In this document: positions 17,919 to 26,947 of the stretch, one piece after another
How positions within the stretch are numbered: position 1 is the stretch's first letter
Layout of the letters: each line of letters begins with the position of its first letter
DNA from: CAJCJE01 sp035948315
Lineage (GTDB): Bacteria; Actinomycetota; Actinomycetes; Mycobacteriales; Pseudonocardiaceae
Reading direction: 5' to 3'
NCBI GenBank assembly: GCA_035948315.1
Contig: DASZJG010000056.1
Location: forward strand, 1 to 64,000
DNA: 64,000 nt
Made by a program: the position numbers and the translations under genes
The notes under the pieces: generated by a model
The model's database searches: none
What the model was told of the DNA's origin: nothing
Seen by the model: the letters and a program-made list of their open reading frames with translations, nothing else

Positions 17919-18889
17919 CAGTTGCCTGCCGGGCTGTGGTACCGGATCACCATCGCGGCGAACGTGGCGCCGAAACCGACGGACACGAGCATGTAGTGCC
18001 TGCCTTCGACCAGTCGGCCCGCCTGGCGCAACGTCGTGAAGTTGAGCAGCACGTCCGAGGCGAAGCAGTGGCTGAAGCGCGCCACGTTGTCCAGGAAGAC
18101 CCGCTCGGCGGGGATGTCCATCTCCTGGGTGATCTGCCGCCAGGAGAACATGTTGACGTTGTGCGGGATCACCAGGTCGATGTCGTCGAAATCGAGTCCA
18201 GCCCGGTCCGCCGCGGTCCGCATGACGTCGGCGAGCACCCGCGGGTACTCCTGGCCGAACTGCTGCATCTGCTCCTCGGTCAACGCGATGACGTCGGCGT
18301 ACTCCCCGAGTGTGCGACAGGCGTACGACAGGACCGGATGGCCCGCCCCGCCGACCGCGACAAGACAGGCGGCGCCGGCGTCACCCATGATCGCGATGTT
18401 CGGGACGAGCTGCGCGAGCGGCGTGAACGGCTTCTCCCCGGTCACCACCAGCGCGCGGGCATCGCCGCCACCATCGGCACGCAACAACTCGACAGCGATG
18501 TCGATGGCGCCCAGTCCGGCCGCGCAGTTCTGCTGTGTCAGACCAAACGCCTCCGCCCGGTCAAGACCGAGCGACTCGCGGATGACGTCCGCGGCGTCCA
18601 GCTCGGCCGGGGTGACGGCCTGGCTGGTGTGCGCGTAGATGACGTAACGAACCTGCGCCGGATCCGCCACCGCGTGCAGCACCGCGCGAGCCGCCGGCAG
18701 CACCAGGTCGAACAGGCCCATGTCAGGGTCAAGCCGTAGTGTTCGCAGACCGTGGATCTTGGCGAACAACCGCTGTCTCGCACGGCTCAGGCCTAGTCTG
18801 TCCGCCACCTCTGCCACGTCGACGGCTCGCTCGGGGTGGAAGGACTCGATCCGCTCAAGGGTTCCGACTGCCGATGCCATCCGCTTCAC
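17918..18889 (-). CDS. KASIII-like condensing enzyme B
   Basis: A 323-residue enzyme with GTG start overlapping the PKS1 stop by 4 bp. Cys122 (AFGLTQQNCAAGLGAID) and His243 (LVIPHNVNMFSW) are retained. The third residue of the usual Cys-His-Asn triad is replaced: the loop reads FSHCFASD, with His274 where FabH has Asn. This variant is shared with synthases A and C and is unlike the nearby FabH-type protein, which is classical. Expected chemistry is acyl transfer or condensation on an ACP, perhaps the neighbouring ACP A, with beta-B as partner. C-terminal GFGATFAAMVIRYH closes the fold. Confidence 0.75.
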   Translation of the reverse strand: MKRMASAVGTLERIESFHPERAVDVAEVADRLGLSRARQRLFAKIHGLRTLRLDPDMGLFDLVLPAARAVLHAVADPAQVRYVIYAHTSQAVTPAELDAADVIRESLGLDRAEAFGLTQQNCAAGLGAIDIAVELLRADGGGDARALVVTGEKPFTPLAQLVPNIAIMGDAGAACLVAVGGAGHPVLSYACRTLGEYADVIALTEEQMQQFGQEYPRVLADVMRTAADRAGLDFDDIDLVIPHNVNMFSWRQITQEMDIPAERVFLDNVARFSHCFASDVLLNFTTLRQAGRLVEGRHYMLVSVGFGATFAAMVIRYHSPAGN

Positions 18890-21800
18890 TCCATCCTCAG
18901 CGCTGTCAACCAGCAGTCGACGGCCTCAGCGGTCGACTCGGCGTGCGGCGCGTCCAGCATCGTGAAGTGGTTGCCGGGAACGTCGAGCACCGTGTCGGCC
19001 AATGACCATGTCGTGCGCAGGTTGCCTGACTGTCCTGTTTGGGCATAGGAGTCGCCGGCCCGCACCAGCAGGGTCGGCGCTGTGATCGGCTCTGGCCGCC
19101 AGTCCGAGAACATGCCGAGGTAGGCGCCCATCGCGATCAGCCGCAGATCGTCCAGCCAGACGTCGTTGCCGTCGGTCAGCATCTGGTGCGCTGCCGTGAC
19201 CTGAGCCTCCTTCAGTTGGTCAGGATCAAGGCTGTCCAACAGCACCACCGCGTTCGCCACCACGCCGAGGTCCTCCAACCGGCGGGCTACCGCGTGCGCG
19301 ATCCAGCCGCCGGTGGACCGCCCGACCAGGGTGATCGGGCGCTGCCCGGCCAGCCGGGCGACGGCCTCGACCTGGGTCGAGATCACCGCCTCCAGCGAGG
19401 CCGGTAGTTCCTCGCCGTTGGCGAACCCGAGCAGTGGCGACACCGCCGTCTTGTGCCCGGCCAGATGCGGGATCAGCCGGTCGTACTCGTGGGCACTCGC
19501 CGTAGCGACCATAGAAGGAAAGAACACCAGTACTGGCGCTTCGTCCAACGCCGGCAGGACCGGTGGTGCGGCCACCGCGCCGAACGTGGGCCGCAGTTGC
19601 CCCGCCGCACGCAGCAGTGCGGACATCTTCTCGAGTTCCCCGGTCTCGTACGCCCGCCTGTACAACGCCACAAACGTCTCTTGTGAATGATCTTTGGCGC
19701 CCTGCCCGGCCGCGCCGCGCCGCAGTTGCGCGTGGAGATACCCAGCCAGGTCGCGCACTGTCGGACTGTCGAGGATCACGGTAGGCGGTAGTCGCACACC
19801 GACCGTTTCCATCAACGCCCTGCGCAGTTCCAGTGAGGTCAACGAGTCGAGCCCGAGTTCCCGGAAGGGCCGGTCGAGTGCGACGGCGTCCGCGCTGTGG
19901 CCGAGCACGGCAGCCACGTGCGTTGTCACCAGCTCCGCCATCGACCCGACAGCATCCTTTTCGGATAGTTCGGACAGCCGCGTCCACAACGACTTCTCGA
20001 CCGGCCGCGCGGGTTCGGCGACGACCCGCCGCGGCTGGACCACCGGCGGCCCTGCTGGGTCATCGATCCAGTAACGCTGCCGTTGGAAGGCGTACGTCGG
20101 CAGGTCCACGCGACGCGGATGCTGGCCGGTGAACACAGCGGCCCAGTCCACGGGAGTGCCGCGGACGTACGCTTCGGCCAGACTCGTCAACACGGAGACC
20201 GGCTCGGCACGCTTCTCGCGCAACAACGGCACAATGGTCACCCCCTCGGCGTCGGCGGCCAAGCAGTCGTGGACCACGCCGGACAATGTCCCGTCCGCTC
20301 CCAGTTCCACGAACGTGCCGACACCTTCGGCACGCAAGGTCTCGACGGCATCGGCGAACCGCACAGGCTCGCGGATGTTGTCAGCCCAGTACTCCGGCCT
20401 GCTGATCACCTCGGCGCCGGCCACTTTTCCGGTGACGTCCGACACGACTGGGATCCGCGGGGCGCCGTAGGACTGTTCACGGGCCACCTCGAGAAAGGCA
20501 GGCAGGATCTGGTCCATGGCCGGCGAGTGGGAGGCGACGTTGTGCCGTAACCGCCTGGTCTTGCGGCCGTCGTCGGCCAGTCGCCGCGCGACCTCGGTCA
20601 CCACGTCCTCGTCGCCGGACAGCACCAGAGAAGTGGGACTGTTGATCACGCCGATACCAGCCCGGTCGAGCCTGCCGGCGAGCAACGGGAGCACTTCGTC
20701 CTCCGTGGCCTGTACGGCGATCATGGCACTGCCCGGCGGAAGTTGCTGCATCAACCGGCCTCGCGTGATGACAAGCGCCGCCGCGTCCGGCAACGCCAGT
20801 ACTCCGGAGACGTGCGCGGCGGCCAGTTCACCACCGGAATGGCCGGCGACGAAATCGGGCCGCACACCCCAGTGCTCCAGCAGCCGGAACAGCGCCACTT
20901 CCAGCGCGAACAACGCCGAGAGAAGGTACTCGACGCCGTTCAACCGTTCCTCGGCGCCCTGCGCACCGCTGTCCGCGAACACCACTTCACGCAGCGGCAG
21001 GTCCAGGTACTTGTCCAGCACGTCACACACCGCGTCGAACGCCGCGGCATACACCGGGTACGTGTCGTACAGCTCCCGTCCCATGCCGAGGCGTTGGCTT
21101 CCCCCACCAGGAAAAAGGAAGGCCGTCTTGCCAGCCCGGCCGGCGACCCCGCGCACCTCGTTGGCGGCAGGCGAATCCGTAGCGATCGCGTCGAGCGCGC
21201 TGGCGAACTCCGCAGCGTCCCGGCCGACGATCACGGCCCGCTGCTCCAACGCGGAACGGCTGGTAGCCAACGAATAGGCCACATCGACCGGCCGAAGCGA
21301 CGGATCACTGTCCAGCATGATCTGCAGTCCACGCGCCGTTTCGCGCAGGGCATCCGGGTCGCCCGCTGACACCAGCAACGGCACGACCGGACCGACACTG
21401 GTGACGGCAGGTATGTCAGGTACGTCACTGTCGTCGAGAGGCGGTTCCTCGATGATCACATGGGCGTTCGTGCCCCCGATGCCGAACGCGGACACCCCCG
21501 CGCGTCGTGGCCGCTCCGATCGTGGCCAGGCCACGGGCTCGGTGAGCAGACGCAGGTCACCCGAGGACCAGTCGACGTGCCCGGTCGGTGTGTCCACATG
21601 CAACGTGCGGGGCAGCAGTCCATGACGCATCGCCATCGTCATCTTGATGATTCCGGCGATGCCCGCGACGCACTGGGTGTGCCCGATGTTCGACTTCACC
21701 GATCCGAGCCACGCCGGCCTGCCAGCGGGCCGGTACCGGCCGTACGTGGCCTGCAACGCCTGGGCCTCGATGGGGTCCCCCAACGTGGTCCCGGTCCCGT

Positions 21801-22824
21801 GCGCTTCGATGACGTCCACATCGCCTGTGTTCAGCCCGGCGTCCGCCAGCGCCTGCCTGATCAACCGCTGCTGCGCCAAGCCGTTCGGCGCTGTCAGCCC
21901 GTTCGACGCGCCATCGGAGTTCACCGCCGAACCACGCACCAACGCGAGCACGGGATGCCCGTTGCGGCGGGCGTCAGACAGCCGTTCGACCACCAGGGTG
22001 CCCACCCCCTCGGACCACACCGAGCCGTTCGCGTTATCCGCGAACGCCTTGACCCGGGCGTCCGGCGCGAGAACGCGTTGCCGGGAAAACTCGGTGAACG
22101 CGAAGGGGGTCGTCATCACCATCGCGCTGCCGACGGCCGCCAGCGAGCATTCCCCCCGGCGCAGCGACTGCACGGCCAGGTGCAGGGCGACCAGCGAGGA
22201 CGAACACGCCGTGTCCAACGACACCACGGGGCCCTCGAAACCGAACGAGTAGGCGATCCGGCCCGAAGCCACACTGCACTCGCTGCCGATAGCGAGATAT
22301 CCCTCGACACCCTCGATCGGGGTCTTCTGCAGCCGCCAGCCGTAGTCGGCGTACATGATCCCCACGAAGACCCCGGTTTGGCTGCCGCGCAGGGACTCCG
22401 CCGGTATCCCGGCCCGTTCGAGCGCCTCCCACGTCGACTCGAGCAGCAACCGTTGCTGCGGGTCGATCGCCATGGCCTCACGCGGCGAGATCCCGAGCAG
22501 ACCCGCGTCGAAGTCAGCGGCGTCGTAGAGGAACCCACCCTCGCGCACGTAACTCTTGCCGACCGCGTCCGGGTCCGGATCGTAGAGCTCGGCCAGATTC
22601 CAGCCACGGTCCGAGGGGAACGCGCCGATGCCCTCACGACCGTCTGCCACCATGTCCCACAGGTCTTCCGGCGACGACACCCCGCCTGGGAAACGGCACC
22701 CGATCCCCACGATCGCGATCGGCTCCCGGTCCTGCTCCTCGATTTCCCGGAGACGGTGCTGAGCCTGCTCCAGTTCCCTGGTCACCCGTTTGAGGTATCC
22801 CAGGAGTTTCTGTTCGTCGGCCAT
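18886..22824 (-). CDS. PKS1: type I polyketide synthase module KS-AT-ACP-TE
   Basis: 1312 residues from the ATG at 22824 (MADEQKLLGYLKRVT, a docking coiled coil to about 30). KS 34-460 has Cys207 (DTACSSS), His342 (EAHGTGTTLGD) and His382 (KSNIGHTQ). AT 565-860 has Ser663 (GHSGGE) and VASH at 763-766 in place of the malonyl HAFH, which favours a branched extender. ACP about 960-1035, Ser994 (GLDSLTSLEL). TE about 1090-1312: Ser1170 (GRSTGG), Asp in LLDSLD, His1286. No KR, DH or ER lies between AT and ACP, so the beta-keto group should stay. One extension then release. CCR at 12.4 kb suggests ethylmalonyl-CoA; methylmalonyl is the alternative. Confidence 0.92.
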   Translation of the reverse strand: MADEQKLLGYLKRVTRELEQAQHRLREIEEQDREPIAIVGIGCRFPGGVSSPEDLWDMVADGREGIGAFPSDRGWNLAELYDPDPDAVGKSYVREGGFLYDAADFDAGLLGISPREAMAIDPQQRLLLESTWEALERAGIPAESLRGSQTGVFVGIMYADYGWRLQKTPIEGVEGYLAIGSECSVASGRIAYSFGFEGPVVSLDTACSSSLVALHLAVQSLRRGECSLAAVGSAMVMTTPFAFTEFSRQRVLAPDARVKAFADNANGSVWSEGVGTLVVERLSDARRNGHPVLALVRGSAVNSDGASNGLTAPNGLAQQRLIRQALADAGLNTGDVDVIEAHGTGTTLGDPIEAQALQATYGRYRPAGRPAWLGSVKSNIGHTQCVAGIAGIIKMTMAMRHGLLPRTLHVDTPTGHVDWSSGDLRLLTEPVAWPRSERPRRAGVSAFGIGGTNAHVIIEEPPLDDSDVPDIPAVTSVGPVVPLLVSAGDPDALRETARGLQIMLDSDPSLRPVDVAYSLATSRSALEQRAVIVGRDAAEFASALDAIATDSPAANEVRGVAGRAGKTAFLFPGGGSQRLGMGRELYDTYPVYAAAFDAVCDVLDKYLDLPLREVVFADSGAQGAEERLNGVEYLLSALFALEVALFRLLEHWGVRPDFVAGHSGGELAAAHVSGVLALPDAAALVITRGRLMQQLPPGSAMIAVQATEDEVLPLLAGRLDRAGIGVINSPTSLVLSGDEDVVTEVARRLADDGRKTRRLRHNVASHSPAMDQILPAFLEVAREQSYGAPRIPVVSDVTGKVAGAEVISRPEYWADNIREPVRFADAVETLRAEGVGTFVELGADGTLSGVVHDCLAADAEGVTIVPLLREKRAEPVSVLTSLAEAYVRGTPVDWAAVFTGQHPRRVDLPTYAFQRQRYWIDDPAGPPVVQPRRVVAEPARPVEKSLWTRLSELSEKDAVGSMAELVTTHVAAVLGHSADAVALDRPFRELGLDSLTSLELRRALMETVGVRLPPTVILDSPTVRDLAGYLHAQLRRGAAGQGAKDHSQETFVALYRRAYETGELEKMSALLRAAGQLRPTFGAVAAPPVLPALDEAPVLVFFPSMVATASAHEYDRLIPHLAGHKTAVSPLLGFANGEELPASLEAVISTQVEAVARLAGQRPITLVGRSTGGWIAHAVARRLEDLGVVANAVVLLDSLDPDQLKEAQVTAAHQMLTDGNDVWLDDLRLIAMGAYLGMFSDWRPEPITAPTLLVRAGDSYAQTGQSGNLRTTWSLADTVLDVPGNHFTMLDAPHAESTAEAVDCWLTALRME

Positions 22825-22870
22825 GAGCGAACAACTCCGTTTCGGCTTGTCGACGGCCCGGTCGGAATGG

Positions 22871-23995
22871 TCAGCGGGACCCCAGTTTCTGGTCCAGGTA
22901 GGCGAGCATCTCGTCGGACGTCGCGAAATCGATGTCATCCTGGGCATCGGGCGCGCGACCCCCGCCCGATCCGGGAGCCATGGTGGTCAACAAGGCCGCC
23001 AGCCGGCCCGCGAGGACCGATCGCGCTTCGTCCGCATCACCGCCGTCGCCCTGGCCGAGAGCGGCGATCGCGTTTTCCAACGCGTCGAGCGCGGCCAGTG
23101 CGACGGCGGCCGCTCCCGTGGGATCCCAGTCGATCTCCGCACCGAGATGGTCGGCGAGCGCAGCGGGGCTCGGGTGGTCGAAGATCGCCGTCGCGGACAG
23201 CCGTACCCCGGTAGCGGTGCCGAGCCTGTCGCGGAACTCGACCGCGGTCAGCGAATCGAACCCGAGTTGCTGAAAACTCCGCTCCCCCGGTTCGCCCCGT
23301 AGAGCATCGCGTTCCAGCACCTCCGCTGCCAGTGTGCGCACCACATCGAGCAGCGCCCCGCGCCGGGCACTCGCAGGCAGCTGGGACAGCCGTTCCCGCA
23401 ATGCGCTGGGTGGTTGTTCGAAGTCCCCATTGGACTCCGGCCCGGCGAAGGGCTCCGATGTCGTGGCCGCGGCCGAAGGATCGGCCCGGCGGGGGGCTGC
23501 GAGTTCGGCGAGCCAGTACCGCTCGGACAGCGGCACGGGCGCCGGCAGGTCCACCGGGCGGACGTCTCGGTCGGCGAACACGGCCGCCCAGTCCACAGCC
23601 GCACCGGCCACATAGGACCGTGCCGCGAGCCAGGCAGGCGAGTCGGGGTGGCGGTCGCTCTCCGGAACAGACTTCGCACAGCCGGCCCCGGCAACCCCGT
23701 GCAGCGTTCCGGCCGGACTTCCGCCCTGGGTGAGAGCGCTCAGCGCACGGGCGAGGTGCGACCGGTCACTGGTGACGACCGCCGCCCGGTGAGCCCTGGC
23801 GGTCGCGGTCACGGCGAGGGAGAACGCCAGGTGGGACAAGTCCAGGTCGCCATGCGTGTCCAAGAATCGCCGCAGGCTCCGCGCTCGTGCCCGTAACGCG
23901 CGATCGCTGTCGCCGGACAGGACGAACGGCATCGAGCACGGCGGGTTCTTTTCACCTGCCCCCGATTCGACGGGCGGCAATTCACCCACGATCAC
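22871..23995 (-). CDS. PKS2: ACP with C-terminal docking domain, KS and AT deleted
   Basis: 374 residues from a GTG behind GGGGAGG. It opens at what is normally the end of a KS (YVIV next to the NAHVI position), followed by the KS-AT linker (PFVLSGDSDRALRARARSLR, DLSHLAFSLAVTATARAHR). The AT is gone: HGVAGAG runs straight to the post-AT linker AGAAVDWAAVFADRDVRPVD. A complete ACP (GERSFQQLGFDSLTAVEFRD) and a classical docking tail (ALAALDALENAIAAL, ending DEMLAYLDQKLG) follow. The frame is intact, so it may work as a carrier protein handing a starter to PKS1, whose N-terminus has the matching coiled coil. The gap to PKS1 is 46 bp. Confidence 0.8.
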   Translation of the reverse strand: MIVGELPPVESGAGEKNPPCSMPFVLSGDSDRALRARARSLRRFLDTHGDLDLSHLAFSLAVTATARAHRAAVVTSDRSHLARALSALTQGGSPAGTLHGVAGAGCAKSVPESDRHPDSPAWLAARSYVAGAAVDWAAVFADRDVRPVDLPAPVPLSERYWLAELAAPRRADPSAAATTSEPFAGPESNGDFEQPPSALRERLSQLPASARRGALLDVVRTLAAEVLERDALRGEPGERSFQQLGFDSLTAVEFRDRLGTATGVRLSATAIFDHPSPAALADHLGAEIDWDPTGAAAVALAALDALENAIAALGQGDGGDADEARSVLAGRLAALLTTMAPGSGGGRAPDAQDDIDFATSDEMLAYLDQKLGSR

Positions 23996-24072
23996 GTACG
24001 CCTCCCCGTGTGAATCGGCACTTGGTCAAGACGGTGCCCGTCAACCGACATCGTCCTCACAGGTTGACATCG

Positions 24073-24936
24073 CTATTCGTAACGATAGAATCCCTGCCCG
24101 ACTTTCTTTCCGACCAGCTTGCCTTCCACCATCCGCCGCAGCAGCGGTGGCGGCGCGTAGAGCGGTTCCTTCAATTCCTCGTACATGGCCTCACCGATGG
24201 CGGCAATGGTGTCCAGCCCGATCATGTCGGCCAGCACGAGCGGCCCCATCGGGTGCCCACAGCCCAACGTCATACCCTGGTCGATCTCCTCGGCCGAGGC
24301 GGCACCCGATTCCAGCATTCGGACGGCGCCCAGCAGATAAGGGATCAGCAGGGCGTTCACCACGAAACCCGGCCGGTCCTGGCCCCGAATCACTTTTTTG
24401 CCCAGCGTGCCGGTGACAAAAGCCGACGCGCGGTCGATGGTCTCCGGCGCGGTGTGCAGCGAACCGATCAGTTCGACAAGCGGCATCACCGGAGCGGGGT
24501 TGAAGAAGTGCACGCCGACCACCCGGCTGGGATCACTGGTGGCCTGGCCGATTTTCATGATCGGGATCGACGACGTGTTCGTGGCCAGAACGGCCTGCGG
24601 GTCCTTGACGATCCTGTCGATCGTGCCGAACACCGCCTCCTTGTCCACGAGGCGCTCACCGACAGCCTCCAGCACGAACTGACAGTCGCTCAGGGTGTCC
24701 GGGTCGTCGGAGAAGGAGATCAGCGCCTGCACCGCGTCCCGCTCGGCCTCGGTGATCTTGCCCTTGCGCAGTCTCCGCTCGTACGAGGACACCAGGCGCG
24801 CTCGGTCGCGGGCCGCGCTGGCGCTGCTGGACACCACGATGTTCACTTCCAGGCCGGCACTGGCACACAGATCGGCGAAACCCGATCCCATCAGCCCACA
24901 GCCGACCACGCCCACCCGCTTGATCACGGTACTCAC
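24073..24936 (-). CDS. 3-hydroxyacyl-CoA dehydrogenase
   Basis: 287 residues from a GTG at 24934-24936 that overlaps the fabH-like stop by 4 bp. The NAD loop is VGVVGCGLMGSGFADLCASA; ATNTSSIPIMKI and RVVGVHFFNPAPVMPLVELI (catalytic His) are the family motifs; the C-terminal dimer domain has GCGHPMGPLVLADMIGLD. The family oxidises or reduces 3-hydroxybutyryl-CoA. With the FabH-like enzyme and CCR it completes three of four steps from acetyl units to ethylmalonyl-CoA. The missing crotonase could come from elsewhere in the genome. Confidence 0.88.
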   Translation of the reverse strand: MSTVIKRVGVVGCGLMGSGFADLCASAGLEVNIVVSSSASAARDRARLVSSYERRLRKGKITEAERDAVQALISFSDDPDTLSDCQFVLEAVGERLVDKEAVFGTIDRIVKDPQAVLATNTSSIPIMKIGQATSDPSRVVGVHFFNPAPVMPLVELIGSLHTAPETIDRASAFVTGTLGKKVIRGQDRPGFVVNALLIPYLLGAVRMLESGAASAEEIDQGMTLGCGHPMGPLVLADMIGLDTIAAIGEAMYEELKEPLYAPPPLLRRMVEGKLVGKKVGQGFYRYE

Positions 24937-25943
24937 GCCGCCTCCTCGCCAGAGCACCAACGCACCAGAGCGCCGCCGACGGACATGCCGCCGCCGAAAG
25001 CGGCCAACAGCACCAGGGAGCCGTCCTTGATCACGCCGGTGCGGACGGCGTCGTCCAGCGCGACCGGAACCGAAGCACTGCCGATGTTGCCGTACCGCTC
25101 CAGCACCCGATGTGTATGCGTTCCGGCCAGGCCGCACTGCGACGTCAGCTCGTCCAGCAGCACGCCGTTGGCCTGGTGCGGCACGAAACAGTCGATCTCG
25201 TCGGCGTGGGTGCCGGCCCTGGCGAGCAGCTTCGCCAGGAATGGGGGGACGTTCTCCAGCACGAAGTCCCGTACCCCTCGACCTTGCATGGTGAAGAAGT
25301 GGCCGCCGTCGGCGATCGTCCGCGCCGAGGTCGGCGCCCTGCTGCCACCCGCCGGGACCTTGATGAGGTGTTCGGCATCGCCGCGGGTGCCCAGCTCCAC
25401 ATCGATGATCCCGTAGCCCTCCTCCACCTGGCCGATGACGGCCGCTCCAGCGCCGTCGCCCAACAGGATCGCGGTCCGGCGGTCGTCGAAGTCCAGGATC
25501 CTGGAGTACACGTCGGCGGCGACCACGACGGCGTGGGCGCCTGGACGGGCCGACACGAGGCTGCGGGCGAGCTCGACGCCGTAGACGAAGCCGGCACACA
25601 CCACGTTGATGTCGAAGCAGGCCGCGGAGGTGGTTCCGGTCAGTTGCTGCACGATGCAGGCCGTCGGCGGCTGGGGGAAATCCCCCGTCGATGTGGCGAC
25701 GATCAGGTAGTCGACGCTGCCGGCCGGCAAGCCGGCCTGGTCAAGCGCCTCCAACACGGCCTTGGCGGCCAGGTCCGAGGTCGCCTCGTGATCGGCGGCG
25801 AAACGTCTGCTCCTGATGGCGGTCTTGCGGACGATCCACTCGGAAGTGGCGTCCGGCACCTTCGCGACAATGTCTTCGTTCGACACGCTTCGCTCGGGAA
25901 GATAAGCGCCTGTTCCCAGGAATCCGACGGCTGGTCGAGTCAT
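24933..25943 (-). CDS. FabH-type 3-oxoacyl-ACP synthase III
   Basis: 336 residues with a classical KASIII triad: Cys116 (FDINVVCAGFVYGVEL), His256 (DCFVPHQANG) and Asn286 (RYGNIGSASV). It starts at MTRPAVGFLGTGAYLPERS behind GACGGAGTGAG. It heads the operon fabH-hbd-PKS2-PKS1 and onward. Expected role: condense an acyl-CoA with malonyl thioester, making acetoacetyl units for the C4 extender, or starting a chain on PKS2. Its first 22 codons, leader and operator are copied in front of KASIII-C at 33.7 kb. Confidence 0.88.
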   Translation of the reverse strand: MTRPAVGFLGTGAYLPERSVSNEDIVAKVPDATSEWIVRKTAIRSRRFAADHEATSDLAAKAVLEALDQAGLPAGSVDYLIVATSTGDFPQPPTACIVQQLTGTTSAACFDINVVCAGFVYGVELARSLVSARPGAHAVVVAADVYSRILDFDDRRTAILLGDGAGAAVIGQVEEGYGIIDVELGTRGDAEHLIKVPAGGSRAPTSARTIADGGHFFTMQGRGVRDFVLENVPPFLAKLLARAGTHADEIDCFVPHQANGVLLDELTSQCGLAGTHTHRVLERYGNIGSASVPVALDDAVRTGVIKDGSLVLLAAFGGGMSVGGALVRWCSGEEAA

Positions 25944-26328
25944 ATGTGTCTCACTCCGTCACCTCATGCGGCGCCGGCTCCGGCGTACACACCCGGGCAA
26001 TGCCCGGTACTCAGGGAGCTGTTCGCCGAGAACCAGCGTGCAACCAGTTGACATCCGCCGGACCAACCCATTTCGTCGATACAACGTTGTGCGACGAGTA
26101 ATGGCTTAACGACGAATGGAACGGATGTCCCGGTAAAAAAGTAACCGGCCGATCCCCTGCACAAAAACCCCTACCGCCCCCTACTCATGTCCGACACCAT
26201 TCTTGGCCTGGGCCATCGAACCCGGCGCGATATCGACTACGTCAGGTATGCGACGATCCGACGGCGAAATCGTCATCGATCGCGTCAGGGCGCAATCAGA
26301 GCAGCGACAAGATCATCTTCGGTGACCA
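25944..26328 (-). promoter_or_regulatory. Promoter/leader of the fabH-PKS operon
   Basis: 385 bp without a supported gene. On the plus strand CCCCTAC occurs at 26168-26174 and 26178-26184, a direct repeat with 10-bp step, and CGATATCGACTACGTCAGGT lies at 26228-26247. Both elements recur with similar spacing upstream of KASIII-C (33843-33859 and 33903-33922). They therefore look like an operator and a second conserved promoter element for a cluster activator. No regulator gene is seen in the cluster. Confidence 0.55.
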
Positions 26329-26550
26329 CTAGTTACACTGAGCAACGAGTGTGGCGCTCATCCACAGCAACCGCAGTTGCAGCCCGGGGATGTAGACCTG
26401 CCAGGAATTCGCGCCCAGCGGCAACCCGGCCAGGAGCGGCCCGAAGAACACCAGGTACAACAGCGGCTGAAGCAGGCCGACAACCATCCACAATGGACCA
26501 CGCAACGACATCGACAGCTGGTGGCGGAAGATCAGGTAGGTGTCACGCAT
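26329..26550 (-). pseudogene. ABC-2 type permease fragment (DrrB-like)
   Basis: 73 residues: MRDTYLIFRHQLSMSLRGPL, then MVVGLLQPLLYLVFFGPLLA, the first membrane segment of a DrrB-type drug exporter, and YIPGLQLRLLWMS before a stop. Normal length is about 250 residues with six membrane segments, so this is a truncated remnant. It overlaps the ATPase remnant by 8 bp, as in intact drrAB operons. Confidence 0.65.
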
Positions 26551-26947
26551 GGGTGTGGTCCATCCCGACTGCGGCGCGGACCGGCAGCTCAGCGGCCAGT
26601 GGGTGCCCAATGACCACGCGGAACACATCGTCCAGCGTCGGACGGCGTAGCCGGACCGAGGTCAGCGCCAGGCCCGCTGCGTCCGGCAGGCGCACCACGT
26701 CGGCCGGCATTCGTTCGCCGTCGTGCACGGCCAGCCTCAGCTCGTCGCCCTCCTGGGTGATCGTGTGCACCGCCGTGATTCATGACAAGCAGCCGGTCGC
26801 AGAGGGTGTCGACTTCGTCGAGGTAGTGGGTGGTCAGCAGCACGGTGGCGGCGTGCTCTTCGCCACCACCCGTAAGTCCACTCCGTGCACCGCCACGACC
26901 GCACCGAACACCCGCCGCAGCCCGCGCGCCTCAATCACCGCCGTCAC
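26543..26947 (-). pseudogene. ABC transporter ATPase remnant, Walker A to Walker B deleted
   Basis: A GTG at 26945-26947, overlapping the acpS stop, opens IEARGLRRVFGAVVAVHGVD, the start of a DrrA-type ATPase. The sequence then jumps by frameshift to VLLTTHYLDEVDTLCDRLLV, the H-loop region, and after another shift ends with PTLDDVFRVVIGH. Walker A, the signature motif and Walker B are missing. Self-resistance or product export by this pair is therefore lost. Confidence 0.7.

Noticed and set aside
18036..23302. Several long plus-strand frames opposite the PKS genes
   Set aside because: All are high-GC mirror frames without start signals or motifs; the minus strand carries the full PKS domain set.
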